Shown here one piece after another: positions 1-7,546 of a stretch of 19,089 bases of DNA. A program made the position numbers and the translations under genes. Positions within the stretch are counted from its first letter, which is position 1; every line of letters begins with the position of its first letter. Source of the DNA: Acidobacteriaceae bacterium (GTDB lineage Bacteria; Acidobacteriota; Terriglobia; Terriglobales; Acidobacteriaceae); contig JASHUR010000235.1 in NCBI GenBank assembly GCA_030039895.1, forward strand, positions 1 to 19,089, in the 5' to 3' direction. The notes below the pieces were generated by a model. It was given only the letters and a program-made list of their open reading frames with translations. It searched no databases and had not been told where the DNA came from.

Positions 1-207
1 ACGCTGGACCGAGGAGTGAGGAATTTTGCTAAGTTCACGGGAGCGAGCATCGATGCGGCGGCGCGACTGGCGAGCCGGAACCCGGCGCGCATGACGGGGC
101 TGGACGGCGAAGTGGGCGTGCTGGCCGCGGGGCGCACGGCAGACATCACGGTGCTGTCTGCTGAACATGAGGTTGTGGCGACAATACTGCGAGGCGAGCA
201 GGTGTAA
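1..207 (+). CDS. nagA: C-terminal end of an amidohydrolase, probably N-acetylglucosamine-6-phosphate deacetylase (partial)
   Basis: The reading frame is open from the first base and ends in TAA at 205-207, so the gene begins before the window. A GTG at 16 is internal, because the frame reads TLDRGVRNFAKFTG across it. The visible 68 residues show the usual end of the NagA/amidohydrolase superfamily: an 'AARLASRNPARMTGLD' helix, then 'GVLAAGRTADITVLS', the short beta-sandwich strand pair that closes these enzymes, then 'VVATILRGEQV'. NagA removes acetate from GlcNAc-6-phosphate in the cytoplasm. The metal-binding and catalytic residues lie outside the window, so dihydroorotase-like or other amidohydrolases cannot be ruled out. 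A GlcNAc-kinase-like gene at 2245-3150 fits an amino-sugar role. The end of the next gene's leader gives no sign of a terminator between 208 and 280. Confidence 0.6.
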   Translation, partial: TLDRGVRNFAKFTGASIDAAARLASRNPARMTGLDGEVGVLAAGRTADITVLSAEHEVVATILRGEQV

Positions 208-270
208 GACAACGTGTTTGCGGAGCGTGTGACGTCCGGCTGCGATCGGACGGCAACTTCAGATGCATGG

Positions 271-275
271 AAGGA
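271..275 (+). promoter_or_regulatory. Ribosome binding site deciding the methyltransferase start
   Basis: AAGGA lies five bases before the ATG at 281. The longer in-frame ATG at 263 has no comparable purine-rich sequence before it, so 281 is preferred as the start. Confidence 0.55.
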
Positions 276-280
276 CGAAG

Positions 281-940
281 ATGACGGAGCAATCAGGAAC
301 TCCTGCTGACGATCCGTTTGGCGGGCGGCGTCCTACCAGTCATGAACGGATGGCAGGACGGCCGTGGGATGCGTCGTACCGGGATGGTCCTGCGCCGTGG
401 GATATTGGCCAGCCACAGCCGGCAATCGCGCATTTGGCATCCAAAGGCGCGTTCTCGGGAGCCGTGCTCGACGCGGGCTGCGGGACCGGCGAGAACGCTT
501 TTCTCGTCGCATCGCTGGGATTATCGGTTCTGGGTGTTGATGTGGCGGAGACAGCACTGGAGATGGCGCGGGAGAAGGCCCGCGACCGTGGGATAACGGT
601 TGAGTTTGTTGCGGAGGACGTGTTCCATCTGGAGCGTTTAGGGCGCAGGTTTGATACGGTGCTGGACTGCGGACTGTTCCACACCTTCGATGAAAATGAG
701 CGGCCGGGATACGTGGCGAGTCTGGCGTCGGTGACCAAGCAGGATGGAACCGTATATATGCTGTGCTTTAGTGACGATGGCCCGGATACCGGCCCACACC
801 CTATTCGTAAGGACGAGCTGATCGCGGCGTTCAGCGCCGACAATGGATGGAATGTCGTCTCCATCGAACCGGAACGGATTCAGACGAGATTCCACGCCCA
901 TGGCGCACCGGGTTGGCTGGCGACAATCAAACGAATCTAG
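281..940 (+). CDS. Class I SAM-dependent methyltransferase, small TPMT/TehB-like type
   Basis: This 219-residue cytoplasmic protein is a single Rossmann-type methyltransferase domain. Motif I is VLDAGCGTGEN at residues 62-72, and the acidic residue that binds the SAM ribose is D87 in VLGVDVAE. A 'FDTVLDCGLFHTF' stretch corresponds to motif IV and its following strand. The N-terminal 'WDASYRDGPAPWDIGQPQPAI' pattern resembles thiopurine methyltransferase-like and tellurite-resistance-like enzymes that act on small molecules; the substrate cannot be told from sequence. The start at 281 is chosen over 263 because of a well-placed AAGGA. It follows the NagA-like gene on the same strand after 73 bases and may be cotranscribed. 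It faces the next gene tail to tail. Confidence 0.8.
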   Translation: MTEQSGTPADDPFGGRRPTSHERMAGRPWDASYRDGPAPWDIGQPQPAIAHLASKGAFSGAVLDAGCGTGENAFLVASLGLSVLGVDVAETALEMAREKARDRGITVEFVAEDVFHLERLGRRFDTVLDCGLFHTFDENERPGYVASLASVTKQDGTVYMLCFSDDGPDTGPHPIRKDELIAAFSADNGWNVVSIEPERIQTRFHAHGAPGWLATIKRI

Positions 941-976
941 ATTGTGGAGATGGCCGGTCCGGTGAATACGGCGCGT

Positions 977-1007
977 GCGGCCCACATTCTCTGGAGACGT
1001 GGGCCGC
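977..1007. terminator. Strong hairpin between two convergent genes, possible bidirectional terminator
   Basis: A perfect 9-bp inverted repeat, GCGGCCCAC (977-985) and GTGGGCCGC (999-1007), surrounds a 13-base loop that itself contains TCTC/GAGA. It lies in the 89 bases between the stop codons of the convergent genes at 940 and 1030, where a terminator is expected. No run of T follows on either strand, so it is not a textbook intrinsic terminator; it may pause polymerase or protect mRNA ends. Confidence 0.5.
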
Positions 1008-1029
1008 TACTGGACATTATTTGGGGCGC

Positions 1030-2118
1030 TTAGGCCTGGGCTTCGTAGACGATGTTGAAGGGCGTCTCGGTTGCGCGGCGGAAGCTGCTGAATCCGGCGG
1101 TATTGATGACGTTGCGGATGCGATCTTCGCCGGCCTGCGCTCCGAGGCAAAGTCCGACCTCCTGCGAGCGCGAACAGGGCGTGCAGAGCAGCGTTGAGAA
1201 GGAGTAGTAGACGCGGCCGACGGGGTTGAGGTTGTCCTTTAGCTCATTGTTGGCGTAAGGCTCGACGATCATCCAGGTGCCGTTCTTAGCCAGCGCCTGA
1301 TGGACGTGGCGCGCGGCCCCGACCGGATCGCCCATATCGTGCAGGCAGTCGAAGACAGTAACGAAGTCATAGCCTTCACCGGGGAAGTCCTTCGCTCTGG
1401 AAACGCCGAAGGTGATGCGGTCGCTGAGGCCTTCGCGCGCGGCTGACTCGCGTGCGGCCTCGATGGATTTGTCGTGGTAGTCGAAACCGAAGAATTTCGA
1501 ATTGGGGAAGGCCTTGGCCATGAGACGGGTTGACGCACCTTTGCCGCAGCCGATGTCGGCGACGCGCGCTCCGGCTTCGAGCTTTTCCTTCACGCCTTTG
1601 AGCGAGGGGATCCAGGTGCTGACGAGGTTAGCAGCGTAACCGGGACGGAAGAATTTTTCGCAGCCGTGATAGACGCCGTCGGCGTGTTCGCCCCATCCCA
1701 TGCCGGCTCCGGTGCGGAAGCAGTCGGCAATGCGCGGGACCGAAGCCAGGGAGCCGAGAGCGAGCTCGAAGGCGCCCGGCAGATAGGCGGGGCTGTCTTC
1801 ATTGGCGAGCGTGAAGGCCTGCTCAGCGTTGAGGCTGAACTTTTCGGATTTCTCGTCGTAGGTGATGTATCCGCCAGCTGCCTGCGAGGCCAGCCACTCG
1901 CGTATGTAACGCTCGTCGGTGCCGGTCTTCGCGGCGAGTTCGGCGGCGTTCATGGGGTGCTCGGCAAGTGCCTTGTAAAGGCCGAGCTTTTCGCCGATGA
2001 CAACCATTCCGGTGTGAACGGCAGCACCGAGATCGTTGACGAAGTGCCCAAGAAAGGCATGGAGTTTATCCATATCGGGCATGGAAGGTGCAGGGGCAGT
2101 CGTGGGTTGTGTGCTCAT
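1030..2118 (-). CDS. SAM-dependent methyltransferase with N-terminal winged-helix domain (Rv2258c-like)
   Basis: This 362-residue protein has two parts. Residues about 20-105 form a winged-helix-like dimerisation domain (GLYKALAEHPMNAAELAAKTGTDERYIREWL, then a beta wing ending SLNAEQAFTLA). This is the arrangement of the family typified by mycobacterial Rv2258c and of many O-methyltransferases. Residues about 165-355 are the catalytic domain, with motif I VADIGCGKGAST at 186-197, an acidic SAM-ribose ligand D213 in GFDYH, and VTVFDCLHDMGDP as the substrate-side loop. The substrate is unknown. The ATG at 2118 is preceded on the minus strand by AGAGGAGA about eight bases away, a good ribosome site. 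It is the last gene of a minus-strand run and lies 126 bases after the kinase stop. That leader holds paired inverted repeats, so the gene may be separately regulated. Confidence 0.8.
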   Translation of the reverse strand: MSTQPTTAPAPSMPDMDKLHAFLGHFVNDLGAAVHTGMVVIGEKLGLYKALAEHPMNAAELAAKTGTDERYIREWLASQAAGGYITYDEKSEKFSLNAEQAFTLANEDSPAYLPGAFELALGSLASVPRIADCFRTGAGMGWGEHADGVYHGCEKFFRPGYAANLVSTWIPSLKGVKEKLEAGARVADIGCGKGASTRLMAKAFPNSKFFGFDYHDKSIEAARESAAREGLSDRITFGVSRAKDFPGEGYDFVTVFDCLHDMGDPVGAARHVHQALAKNGTWMIVEPYANNELKDNLNPVGRVYYSFSTLLCTPCSRSQEVGLCLGAQAGEDRIRNVINTAGFSSFRRATETPFNIVYEAQA

Positions 2119-2142
2119 GAAGCAGTCTCCTCTTGTGGATGA

Positions 2143-2231
2143 GAAGTGCCTCAGAAGCTTGAGCGATGAGCGTGGGTCAGGAGCGAGAGCGGAAAATGCG
2201 AGGCACTTCAGTGCAGAAATTCTTGCTCCTG
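2143..2231. repeat. Two interlocking inverted repeats in the methyltransferase leader
   Basis: GAAGTGCCTC (2143-2152) pairs perfectly with GAGGCACTTC (2200-2209). CAGGAGC (2178-2184) pairs perfectly with GCTCCTG (2225-2231). The order A-B-A'-B' means the two stems interlock, as in a pseudoknot or in mutually exclusive attenuator structures. The core GAAGTGCC occurs again at 2251-2258, inside the end of the kinase gene. The stretch lies between the kinase stop (2245) and the methyltransferase start (2118). Function is inferred only. Confidence 0.35.
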
Positions 2232-2244
2232 ATCGTGACGGGAG

Positions 2245-3150
2245 TCAAGCGAAGTGCCGGGCGCGCCAGAGGGCTCCGGAGACGGCGTCGACGGCTTCAG
2301 GAAGGATCTTCACCGCAGGAGCAGCGAGGTGAATGGTTTCCGTCATGGCGTCGCGGACAAAGGCGACCCTGTCGAGGATGCCTCCGATGAAGGCAATGGA
2401 GGGCATGGGTAGATCGGGTTCGAGTGCGCGAACCTGCCGGAAGGCCTCAGCAGCGTCCTCACCGAGCATGCGGCCGCCGCGGATGAGGACTTCAATCGCG
2501 ACGGGGTCGCCTTCTTCCGCGCATTCGACGACGAGAGGCGCGAGAAGAGAAAAGTCTGCGCCGGAGTGCGCGACGTTGATGACGTCGGCGAGCTCGGAGA
2601 CCTTCCAGAAGGCAACGACGCCGTCGAGGATGGGCGAGCGGCGCTGAAAATCCCTGGCGCGGAGCGCGGCGCGCAAGGCCTGGTGGCCGATCCAGTAGCC
2701 GGAACCCTGGTCGCCGAGCATGGGGCCCCATCCGCCGACAGTGAGGCGATGGCCGGAGCTGGTGCGGCCGAGGATGTTGGAGCCTGTTCCAGCGATGACG
2801 AGGACGCCGGGGCCGCCGGGGAAGGCCGCGTCGAGAGCAATCTCTTCATCACCGCAGACTTCGATCGCTCCGCCGACGCAGTGGGAGATGATCTGGCGCA
2901 TCCAACCGTCGGTTTGCGGCAGACGCAGGCCGGCGGTTCCGACGCAGGAGGCGGTGATCTGGCGGAGGTCAATGCCGCTGAGGCGGGAGATTTCGGTGAG
3001 CAGCGCGGAGAGGTTTTCCTGCGCCTGCTCAATGCTGACGCGAAGAGGCTTGATGCTGCCTCCTACGGCGCGGGCGAGGACGCGGGTTTCGTCTCCGAGA
3101 GCTGCTGTGGTTTTTGTGCCGCCGGCGTCGAGTCCGAGAAAAAATGCCAT
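2245..3150 (-). CDS. BadF/BadG-family sugar kinase, N-acetylglucosamine kinase-like
   Basis: This 301-residue cytoplasmic kinase has the ASKHA (actin-like ATPase) fold. It shows the phosphate-1 motif GLDAGGTKTTAALGD with D8, a CGDEEIALDAAF segment with D101, the phosphate-2 loop IAGTGSN (119-125), the GlcNAc-kinase-type GGWGPMLGDQGSGYWIG (139-155), and a C-terminal adenosine motif IAFIGGIL (252-259). Length and motifs fit eukaryotic-type NAGK and bacterial BadF/BcrA homologues, which phosphorylate GlcNAc, MurNAc or related sugars with ATP. The NagA-like gene at the window start uses the product of such a kinase, which supports an amino-sugar role. The start at 3150 lies three bases after the stop of the upstream phosphodiesterase gene, so translation is probably coupled. 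Exact substrate specificity cannot be read from sequence. Confidence 0.8.
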   Translation of the reverse strand: MAFFLGLDAGGTKTTAALGDETRVLARAVGGSIKPLRVSIEQAQENLSALLTEISRLSGIDLRQITASCVGTAGLRLPQTDGWMRQIISHCVGGAIEVCGDEEIALDAAFPGGPGVLVIAGTGSNILGRTSSGHRLTVGGWGPMLGDQGSGYWIGHQALRAALRARDFQRRSPILDGVVAFWKVSELADVINVAHSGADFSLLAPLVVECAEEGDPVAIEVLIRGGRMLGEDAAEAFRQVRALEPDLPMPSIAFIGGILDRVAFVRDAMTETIHLAAPAVKILPEAVDAVSGALWRARHFA

Positions 3151-3153
3151 TAC

Positions 3154-4479
3154 TTACTTTGCCTCACTGCGCAGGGCGGTGGAGAGGATATAAGGATCGC
3201 CATCAACTTTGGGGGCCTTGAGACCGAGGATTTTTGCGATGAACGGATAGATATTGACGTTCTCGAAGGGCTTAAGGGTGGTTCCGGGGCGAATGTCGGG
3301 GCCTTCGGCAAAGAAGATGGCGCGCATGGAGGTCATCTGAAAGGGATTGTACCCGTGCTCGCCGACGGGGGTGAATTCCTTTTGCCCGGGCGAGGGAGCG
3401 TGGGCGCGAATGAGATACGGGCCCTGCGGGATGATGACGGGATCGCCTTCGCGCGGATCGCTGCTGTAGTGCAGCTCGGCGGGGACATTGGCGCGACGGA
3501 ATGCCTGGAAACCGGCCTGCGCAGCCTTGAGCTGCTGATAGGCGTGATTGGCGTCGGCTTCAGACTTTGGATAGAGGAGGGAGCCGACGGTAGTGAAATC
3601 GTCGAGGTCGGCGTACTTGTCGAGGTTGATCCAACTGCCCTGAACACGGGCCATGCCATGGTCGGAGACGATGATGAGATCGATGGGCATGTGCAGAGCA
3701 TCGAGCTTTTGCTCGAGGATGCCCATGAGTTCATCGACGTGATGGACGGCGTCGCGGACCTGAGGGCTGTCCGGGCCGTGCTCGTGTCCCTGATGGTCGA
3801 CGTTGGGGTAGTAGAGAGTGATGAAGTGCGGGCGCTGAGCGGGAGGCAGCTTGAGCCACGCGATGACCTGATCGATTCGCTTCTCGTCGGGATAATCGTT
3901 GGTGTAGTGCAGGTAGTAGGTGGGGCGCTCGCCGGCGATCTTTGCCTCAGAGCCGGGCCAGAAGAAGCAGGCGGTGCGCATCCCTTGCTGCTCGGCCAGT
4001 GACCAGAGTGGAGTGCCCTTGTACCAGGAGCCGTCGGTGACGGTGGAGGCGTTGCGGTAGGAGTAGATCTGCTTGCGGATGGGATCGTAGAAGGAGTTGG
4101 CGACGATGCCATTGTGCTCGGGGTAGAGGCCGGTGATGATGGCGTAGTGGTTGGGGAAGGTGAGCGAGGGGTAGGAGGGAATCATGCCGTCGGGGGCGCT
4201 GGCTCCCTGACGGCCGATGGCAAGCAGATGCGGCGCGCCGTAGAGCCGGGGATAGTCATAACGAAAGCCGTCGAGTGAGACGAGGACGACGTAGTGCTTG
4301 TCTTGCTGCGACGGCGCGTTGGGGCCGTTGTCAACATGAACGACGGGCGGAAGTGCCGAGCTTGCATGGTGCTGGTGCTGGGCGTGGGTGAGGGTTGAGA
4401 GGCCAAGTGAGAGCGCAGCGAGAATCGCGAGGCCGCGAAGCAGACGTGGCGTGCGAGAAATAAATGGACGGGATGGCAC
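3154..4479 (-). CDS. Exported nucleotide pyrophosphatase/phosphodiesterase (NPP), alkaline phosphatase superfamily
   Basis: This 441-residue exported enzyme has a signal peptide (residues 1-33, THA|QH). The complete two-zinc site of the NPP family is visible: D70 in VSLDGFR, the catalytic T107 in YPSLTFPNHYAI, D228 and H232 in YPNVDHQGHE, D273 and H274 in VSDHGM, and H375 in GEHGYN. These enzymes hydrolyse phosphodiester or pyrophosphate bonds of nucleotides or lipid head groups outside the cytoplasm. The start is GTG at 4479, with AAGGA eight bases upstream. It follows the DUF4337 gene by 15 bases and precedes the kinase gene by 3, so the three are probably one transcript. It may supply phosphate or nucleosides; its link to sugar use is unclear. 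Confidence 0.88.
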   Translation of the reverse strand: MPSRPFISRTPRLLRGLAILAALSLGLSTLTHAQHQHHASSALPPVVHVDNGPNAPSQQDKHYVVLVSLDGFRYDYPRLYGAPHLLAIGRQGASAPDGMIPSYPSLTFPNHYAIITGLYPEHNGIVANSFYDPIRKQIYSYRNASTVTDGSWYKGTPLWSLAEQQGMRTACFFWPGSEAKIAGERPTYYLHYTNDYPDEKRIDQVIAWLKLPPAQRPHFITLYYPNVDHQGHEHGPDSPQVRDAVHHVDELMGILEQKLDALHMPIDLIIVSDHGMARVQGSWINLDKYADLDDFTTVGSLLYPKSEADANHAYQQLKAAQAGFQAFRRANVPAELHYSSDPREGDPVIIPQGPYLIRAHAPSPGQKEFTPVGEHGYNPFQMTSMRAIFFAEGPDIRPGTTLKPFENVNIYPFIAKILGLKAPKVDGDPYILSTALRSEAK

Positions 4480-4494
4480 GGTGATGGTCCTTGT

Positions 4495-5037
4495 TCAATG
4501 AATGAAGAATGCCCACGCGGCGATGCAGATTCCCGCGGCCCCAAAGCCCAGGCCGAGATACCAATATGCGCGCTGGCGCGTGAGCAGAGTGATCGAGGTG
4601 ATGACGAGAGCAATTTCCAGCAGAGCCTCGGAAAGGTCGAAGCGGGCGGCATGGCGTTCGGATTTTTCGACTCCATGTTCGAGTTCGAGCGCCTTTTCTT
4701 GTTCCTGTTTGAGCTCACCGCTCCACTTGGCCAGGTGGGCTTTGTAGGTGTCGACTAGTTTCGACTCGGTCGCAGGATCGCGGACGGGGAGCGTAGTAAC
4801 AAGGTCGATGGTGAGTTGCGTGTTGTACTGGCGGATTTTCTTGGCCTGGTAAAGGTTCCACTGATCGGTGGCGCGCGCCTGCTGGAGGACAGATTCAGTG
4901 TGTGCGCGATGGCCAAGCACGGTGACAATGGCAACCAGTACGGCGAACACGCTCATGGTGAAACTGACGGGGCGCAGGCTGCTCTCGCGGGCCTTCTCGT
5001 GTTGTTCCTCGAGTTCCTGTGCTTCAGAGGGTTCCAT
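4495..5037 (-). CDS. DUF4337 family membrane protein
   Basis: This 180-residue protein has three hydrophobic segments, at about 27-42, 138-153 and 158-178, and a charged region rich in E, K and Q at about 90-132 that could form a coiled coil. The 'LGHRAHTESVLQQARATDQWNLYQAKKIR' stretch after the first membrane segment is the recognisable signature of DUF4337. The family is widespread in proteobacteria and acidobacteria and has no known function. It lies 70 bases after the GH105 stop and 15 bases before the phosphodiesterase start. No strong ribosome site is visible before 5037, so the start is the less certain part of the call. Confidence 0.75.
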   Translation of the reverse strand: MEPSEAQELEEQHEKARESSLRPVSFTMSVFAVLVAIVTVLGHRAHTESVLQQARATDQWNLYQAKKIRQYNTQLTIDLVTTLPVRDPATESKLVDTYKAHLAKWSGELKQEQEKALELEHGVEKSERHAARFDLSEALLEIALVITSITLLTRQRAYWYLGLGFGAAGICIAAWAFFIH

Positions 5038-5107
5038 AGGTTTGTCTGGGGTCGGACACTAGTGTACGAGGGAGCGAGGGGTGGAGTCGAGGAGCGGATG
5101 AGTGCGG

Positions 5108-6379
5108 CTAGTTCTTTTTGGACAGCTCCATGACCTGAGAGCCGGCAAGGAGGAATGCGCCGACTCCATAGACGTAGCTGGAGGTGGGCTTGTAGACTCC
5201 GGGGGCGGCTCCGATGGGTTGAATGCAGCCGAGGCGTCCTGTGATGTAGACGTGCTGGAGCAGGCCCTGCCAGCCTCTTTTTACAACAGGCAGATAGGTG
5301 GAGCGCTTGAGCAGATGATGGTTGATTCCCCAGGCGATGGCGTAGATGAAGAATGCCGAGCCGGAGACCTCCGGAAGCTGGTAGGCCGGGGCGTCGAGCA
5401 GGCCGGGGCGCCAGAGACCGTCGGGGCCCTGAAGCTGGGCGATGCGGGCGGCCATCCGGCGAAATTGGGTCACATATTTCGGGCGGGAGGGGTAATTGGC
5501 GGGCATTTGCTCGAGTACGCGGGCGAGACTGGCCATGACCCAGCCGTTGCCGCGCGCCCAGAAGAGCTTTTGCCCGTTCGCCTCGTGCTTGTTGAGGTAA
5601 GTAGCGTCGCGCGAAAAGAGATGTTCGTGGGTGTCGTAGAGCAGGTTGGAGGTGATCCACCACTCGTGGTCCATGTAATTGAGGTAAGAGATGTCGTGCG
5701 TGGCTGAGTAAAGGCGCGCCCAGACGGGAGGCGCCATAAAGAGAGCGTCGCACCACCACCAGACCGGCCTGGCAGGGTTGTCAGGCTGCGTCTTGAGAAT
5801 GTCCAACTGCTTCTGGGTGGGAATGATCATGCGCGGCTGGTGATAGTCGAAGTAGAGACCGAGGTAGGTCTGCGCGATGGCCTGATCGTCGGCCACGTCC
5901 TTGCGCGGGCCAGTGGTCCAGTTGAATTTGTTGCCCATGTCGAGCATGGCCTGCTCGTAGCGCGGCTCGGAGAGGGAACGGGCAGCGGCCATGAATCCGG
6001 CGTAGAGAGCGGCGTAGGTCCAGTCCTGATTGAAATTTGGCTGGGCGCGCTTAAGTTGCCAGTCACCTACTTTGCGCATGGCAGCGGCAACGGCGGAGCG
6101 GCGCAGTGCAGGCGAGAGATTGGCAAGCGGCGGCGTGTAATCGAGCGAATCGCCCACGCTGTGTTCGGCGTTACCGGCGTGATTGAGGGCGTGTGGCTGA
6201 GGCGAAGCGGATTGGGCGCCGAGACAAGGAAGAAAGATCAGGGCCGACGCGGCAGCGAGAGGAACGGCGGAGAGGCGGAACCATCTGTGCAAGAGCCTGG
6301 CTGGTGAAAGCTGGAACTGTGATGGCGAGGCGGGAAGAATGCGAACAAGTGTTGAGAATGGAGGCCGCATAGCGAGCAT
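5108..6379 (-). CDS. Exported GH105/GH88-type unsaturated glycuronyl (rhamnogalacturonyl) hydrolase
   Basis: This 423-residue enzyme carries the marks of the YteR/RhiN family, an (alpha/alpha)6 barrel: DDQAIAQTYLGLY (164-176), WWWCDALFMAPP with the likely catalytic D211, FWARGNGW (273-280), and a late VSGSAFFIYAIAWGI segment. GH105 enzymes cleave the unsaturated uronic acid left at the end of oligosaccharides by pectate or rhamnogalacturonan lyases. A hydrophobic stretch at about 37-55 ending LGA|QS is the likely signal peptide, which gives an unusually long N-region. The ATG at 6379 (and another at 6370) lacks a good ribosome site, so a start further inside is possible. It heads the minus-strand run and is divergent from the TPR gene at 6533. 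No polysaccharide lyase is seen in the window. Confidence 0.85.
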   Translation of the reverse strand: MLAMRPPFSTLVRILPASPSQFQLSPARLLHRWFRLSAVPLAAASALIFLPCLGAQSASPQPHALNHAGNAEHSVGDSLDYTPPLANLSPALRRSAVAAAMRKVGDWQLKRAQPNFNQDWTYAALYAGFMAAARSLSEPRYEQAMLDMGNKFNWTTGPRKDVADDQAIAQTYLGLYFDYHQPRMIIPTQKQLDILKTQPDNPARPVWWWCDALFMAPPVWARLYSATHDISYLNYMDHEWWITSNLLYDTHEHLFSRDATYLNKHEANGQKLFWARGNGWVMASLARVLEQMPANYPSRPKYVTQFRRMAARIAQLQGPDGLWRPGLLDAPAYQLPEVSGSAFFIYAIAWGINHHLLKRSTYLPVVKRGWQGLLQHVYITGRLGCIQPIGAAPGVYKPTSSYVYGVGAFLLAGSQVMELSKKN

Positions 6380-6414
6380 CGTAAATCACTTTTTGCAAGG
6401 CGCGCTGAGAGTTT

Positions 6415-6478
6415 CGTACAGCGGTACGGTGCGGGTAACACGGCGAGATTGTGGTGGGCGTTGCACAGGGCCGTGCAA
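6415..6478. repeat. Two short inverted repeats between divergent genes
   Basis: CGTAC (6415-6419) with GTACG (6424-6428), and TTGCAC (6461-6466) with GTGCAA (6473-6478), lie in the 153 bases between the divergent starts at 6379 and 6533. They have the size and symmetry of dimeric-repressor sites, but neither matches the LacI-type pattern seen elsewhere in the window. A regulatory role is inferred. Confidence 0.3.
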
Positions 6479-6521
6479 TCGCGCTTCATTTATCGATCGG
6501 CGATGGTTGGGTATATGCTGC

Positions 6522-6526
6522 GGAGG
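6522..6526 (+). promoter_or_regulatory. Ribosome binding site deciding the TPR protein start
   Basis: GGAGG lies six bases before the ATG at 6533. This places the start 28 codons downstream of the first in-frame ATG at 6449 and makes the protein begin with a clean signal peptide. Confidence 0.75.
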
Positions 6527-6532
6527 AAGAGT

Positions 6533-7546
6533 ATGCGAAGTTGGATCTTTTCCCTGGCCCTTGTATGCGCGGCGGGGGTTCATGTGCAGGCGCAGCAGGC
6601 GAGCATGTATACGCGTGGAGTGGCCGCTTTTGATGCGCATCGCTATGCGGAGGCGGTACCGCTGCTTGCTCAGGCGGATAAACAGGCTCCGGGCGCCACG
6701 GATGCGTTGCTTTACGAGGGCAAAGCGCTGGCGAATCTGGAGAGATGGAAAGAAGCTGACGAGGTGCTTGGGCAATATGCTGTGCAGCATCCTGACTCTG
6801 CTGATGCGCTTTACATGCTGGGGTATGTGCTGAACCGCGAAGACAAACCGGCGGAGTCGCTGAAGACATACACAAAGGCGGCACAACTGAGCACGCCAAA
6901 ATCTGACGATTTGAAGATTGTGGCGACCGATTACGTGCTGTTGAATGATTATCCCGACGCGATTAAATGGATGCGGCAGGCCGTCGAGTTTGATCCTAAG
7001 AATGAGCAGGCCTGGTACGGGCTGGGCCGCTGCTACTACGCACAAAGCTCGTTTGCCGATGCAGAGCAGGCATTCCGATACGCGCTGAAGCTTGATCCGA
7101 AGGACCTGTTGGCGCAGATCAATCTTGCACTGACGCTGGAGATGAGAAATGAGCCAGTAAAGGCAGATCACGAATACCGTAGCGCGGTCGCGCTAGCGGA
7201 CGCAGATCCGCACACGGACCAATGGCCCTATCTGGACTATGCGACTTTTCTTTTGGACCAGGCGAAGGCGTCGGAGGCGATTCCGCTGCTCGAGAAGGCC
7301 GTTGCGATTGCACCGCAATGCGCAGAGTGCCACGGGAAGCTGGGACGCGCGCTGGAGGCAACAGGAAAATATGAGGCAGCAGTAACGGAGCTGGAGAAGG
7401 CGGTCGCGCTGGACCCCAAGAACGCGCAACTGCACTATGCCCTGGGGCACGCGTACCAGTCGGCGGGAATGACGGAGAAGGCCAGGAAAGAACTGGCTGT
7501 CACGGCTAAGATGTACGCGACCAAAGACGGAAGCGGGCCGAAGTGA
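6533..7546 (+). CDS. Exported tetratricopeptide-repeat protein
   Basis: This 337-residue protein starts with a signal peptide (MRSWIFSLALVCAAGVHVQA|QQ) and is otherwise a chain of TPR helices, roughly eight or nine units. Typical pieces are 'AWYGLGRCYYAQSSFADAEQAFRYALKLDPKD' and 'HYALGHAYQSAGMTEKARKEL'. No enzymatic domain is visible. Such proteins act as protein-binding scaffolds; in acidobacteria they often lie beside TonB-dependent receptors and secreted hydrolases. The start at 6533 is set by GGAGG six bases upstream. The stop overlaps the next TPR gene by one base (TGATG), so the two are translationally coupled. A periplasmic location is inferred from the signal peptide and lack of a membrane anchor. 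Confidence 0.82.
   Translation: MRSWIFSLALVCAAGVHVQAQQASMYTRGVAAFDAHRYAEAVPLLAQADKQAPGATDALLYEGKALANLERWKEADEVLGQYAVQHPDSADALYMLGYVLNREDKPAESLKTYTKAAQLSTPKSDDLKIVATDYVLLNDYPDAIKWMRQAVEFDPKNEQAWYGLGRCYYAQSSFADAEQAFRYALKLDPKDLLAQINLALTLEMRNEPVKADHEYRSAVALADADPHTDQWPYLDYATFLLDQAKASEAIPLLEKAVAIAPQCAECHGKLGRALEATGKYEAAVTELEKAVALDPKNAQLHYALGHAYQSAGMTEKARKELAVTAKMYATKDGSGPK

Noticed and set aside
2566..4002. A 478-residue open frame on the + strand across the kinase and phosphodiesterase genes
   Set aside because: It lies antisense to two genes with full family motifs, spans their junction, and its composition (rich in D, E, G, V) is typical of an antisense shadow at high GC.
4953..5759. A 268-residue minus-strand frame overlapping GH105 and DUF4337
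   Set aside because: It overlaps two recognised genes in another frame and has a low-complexity R/H/P-rich composition.
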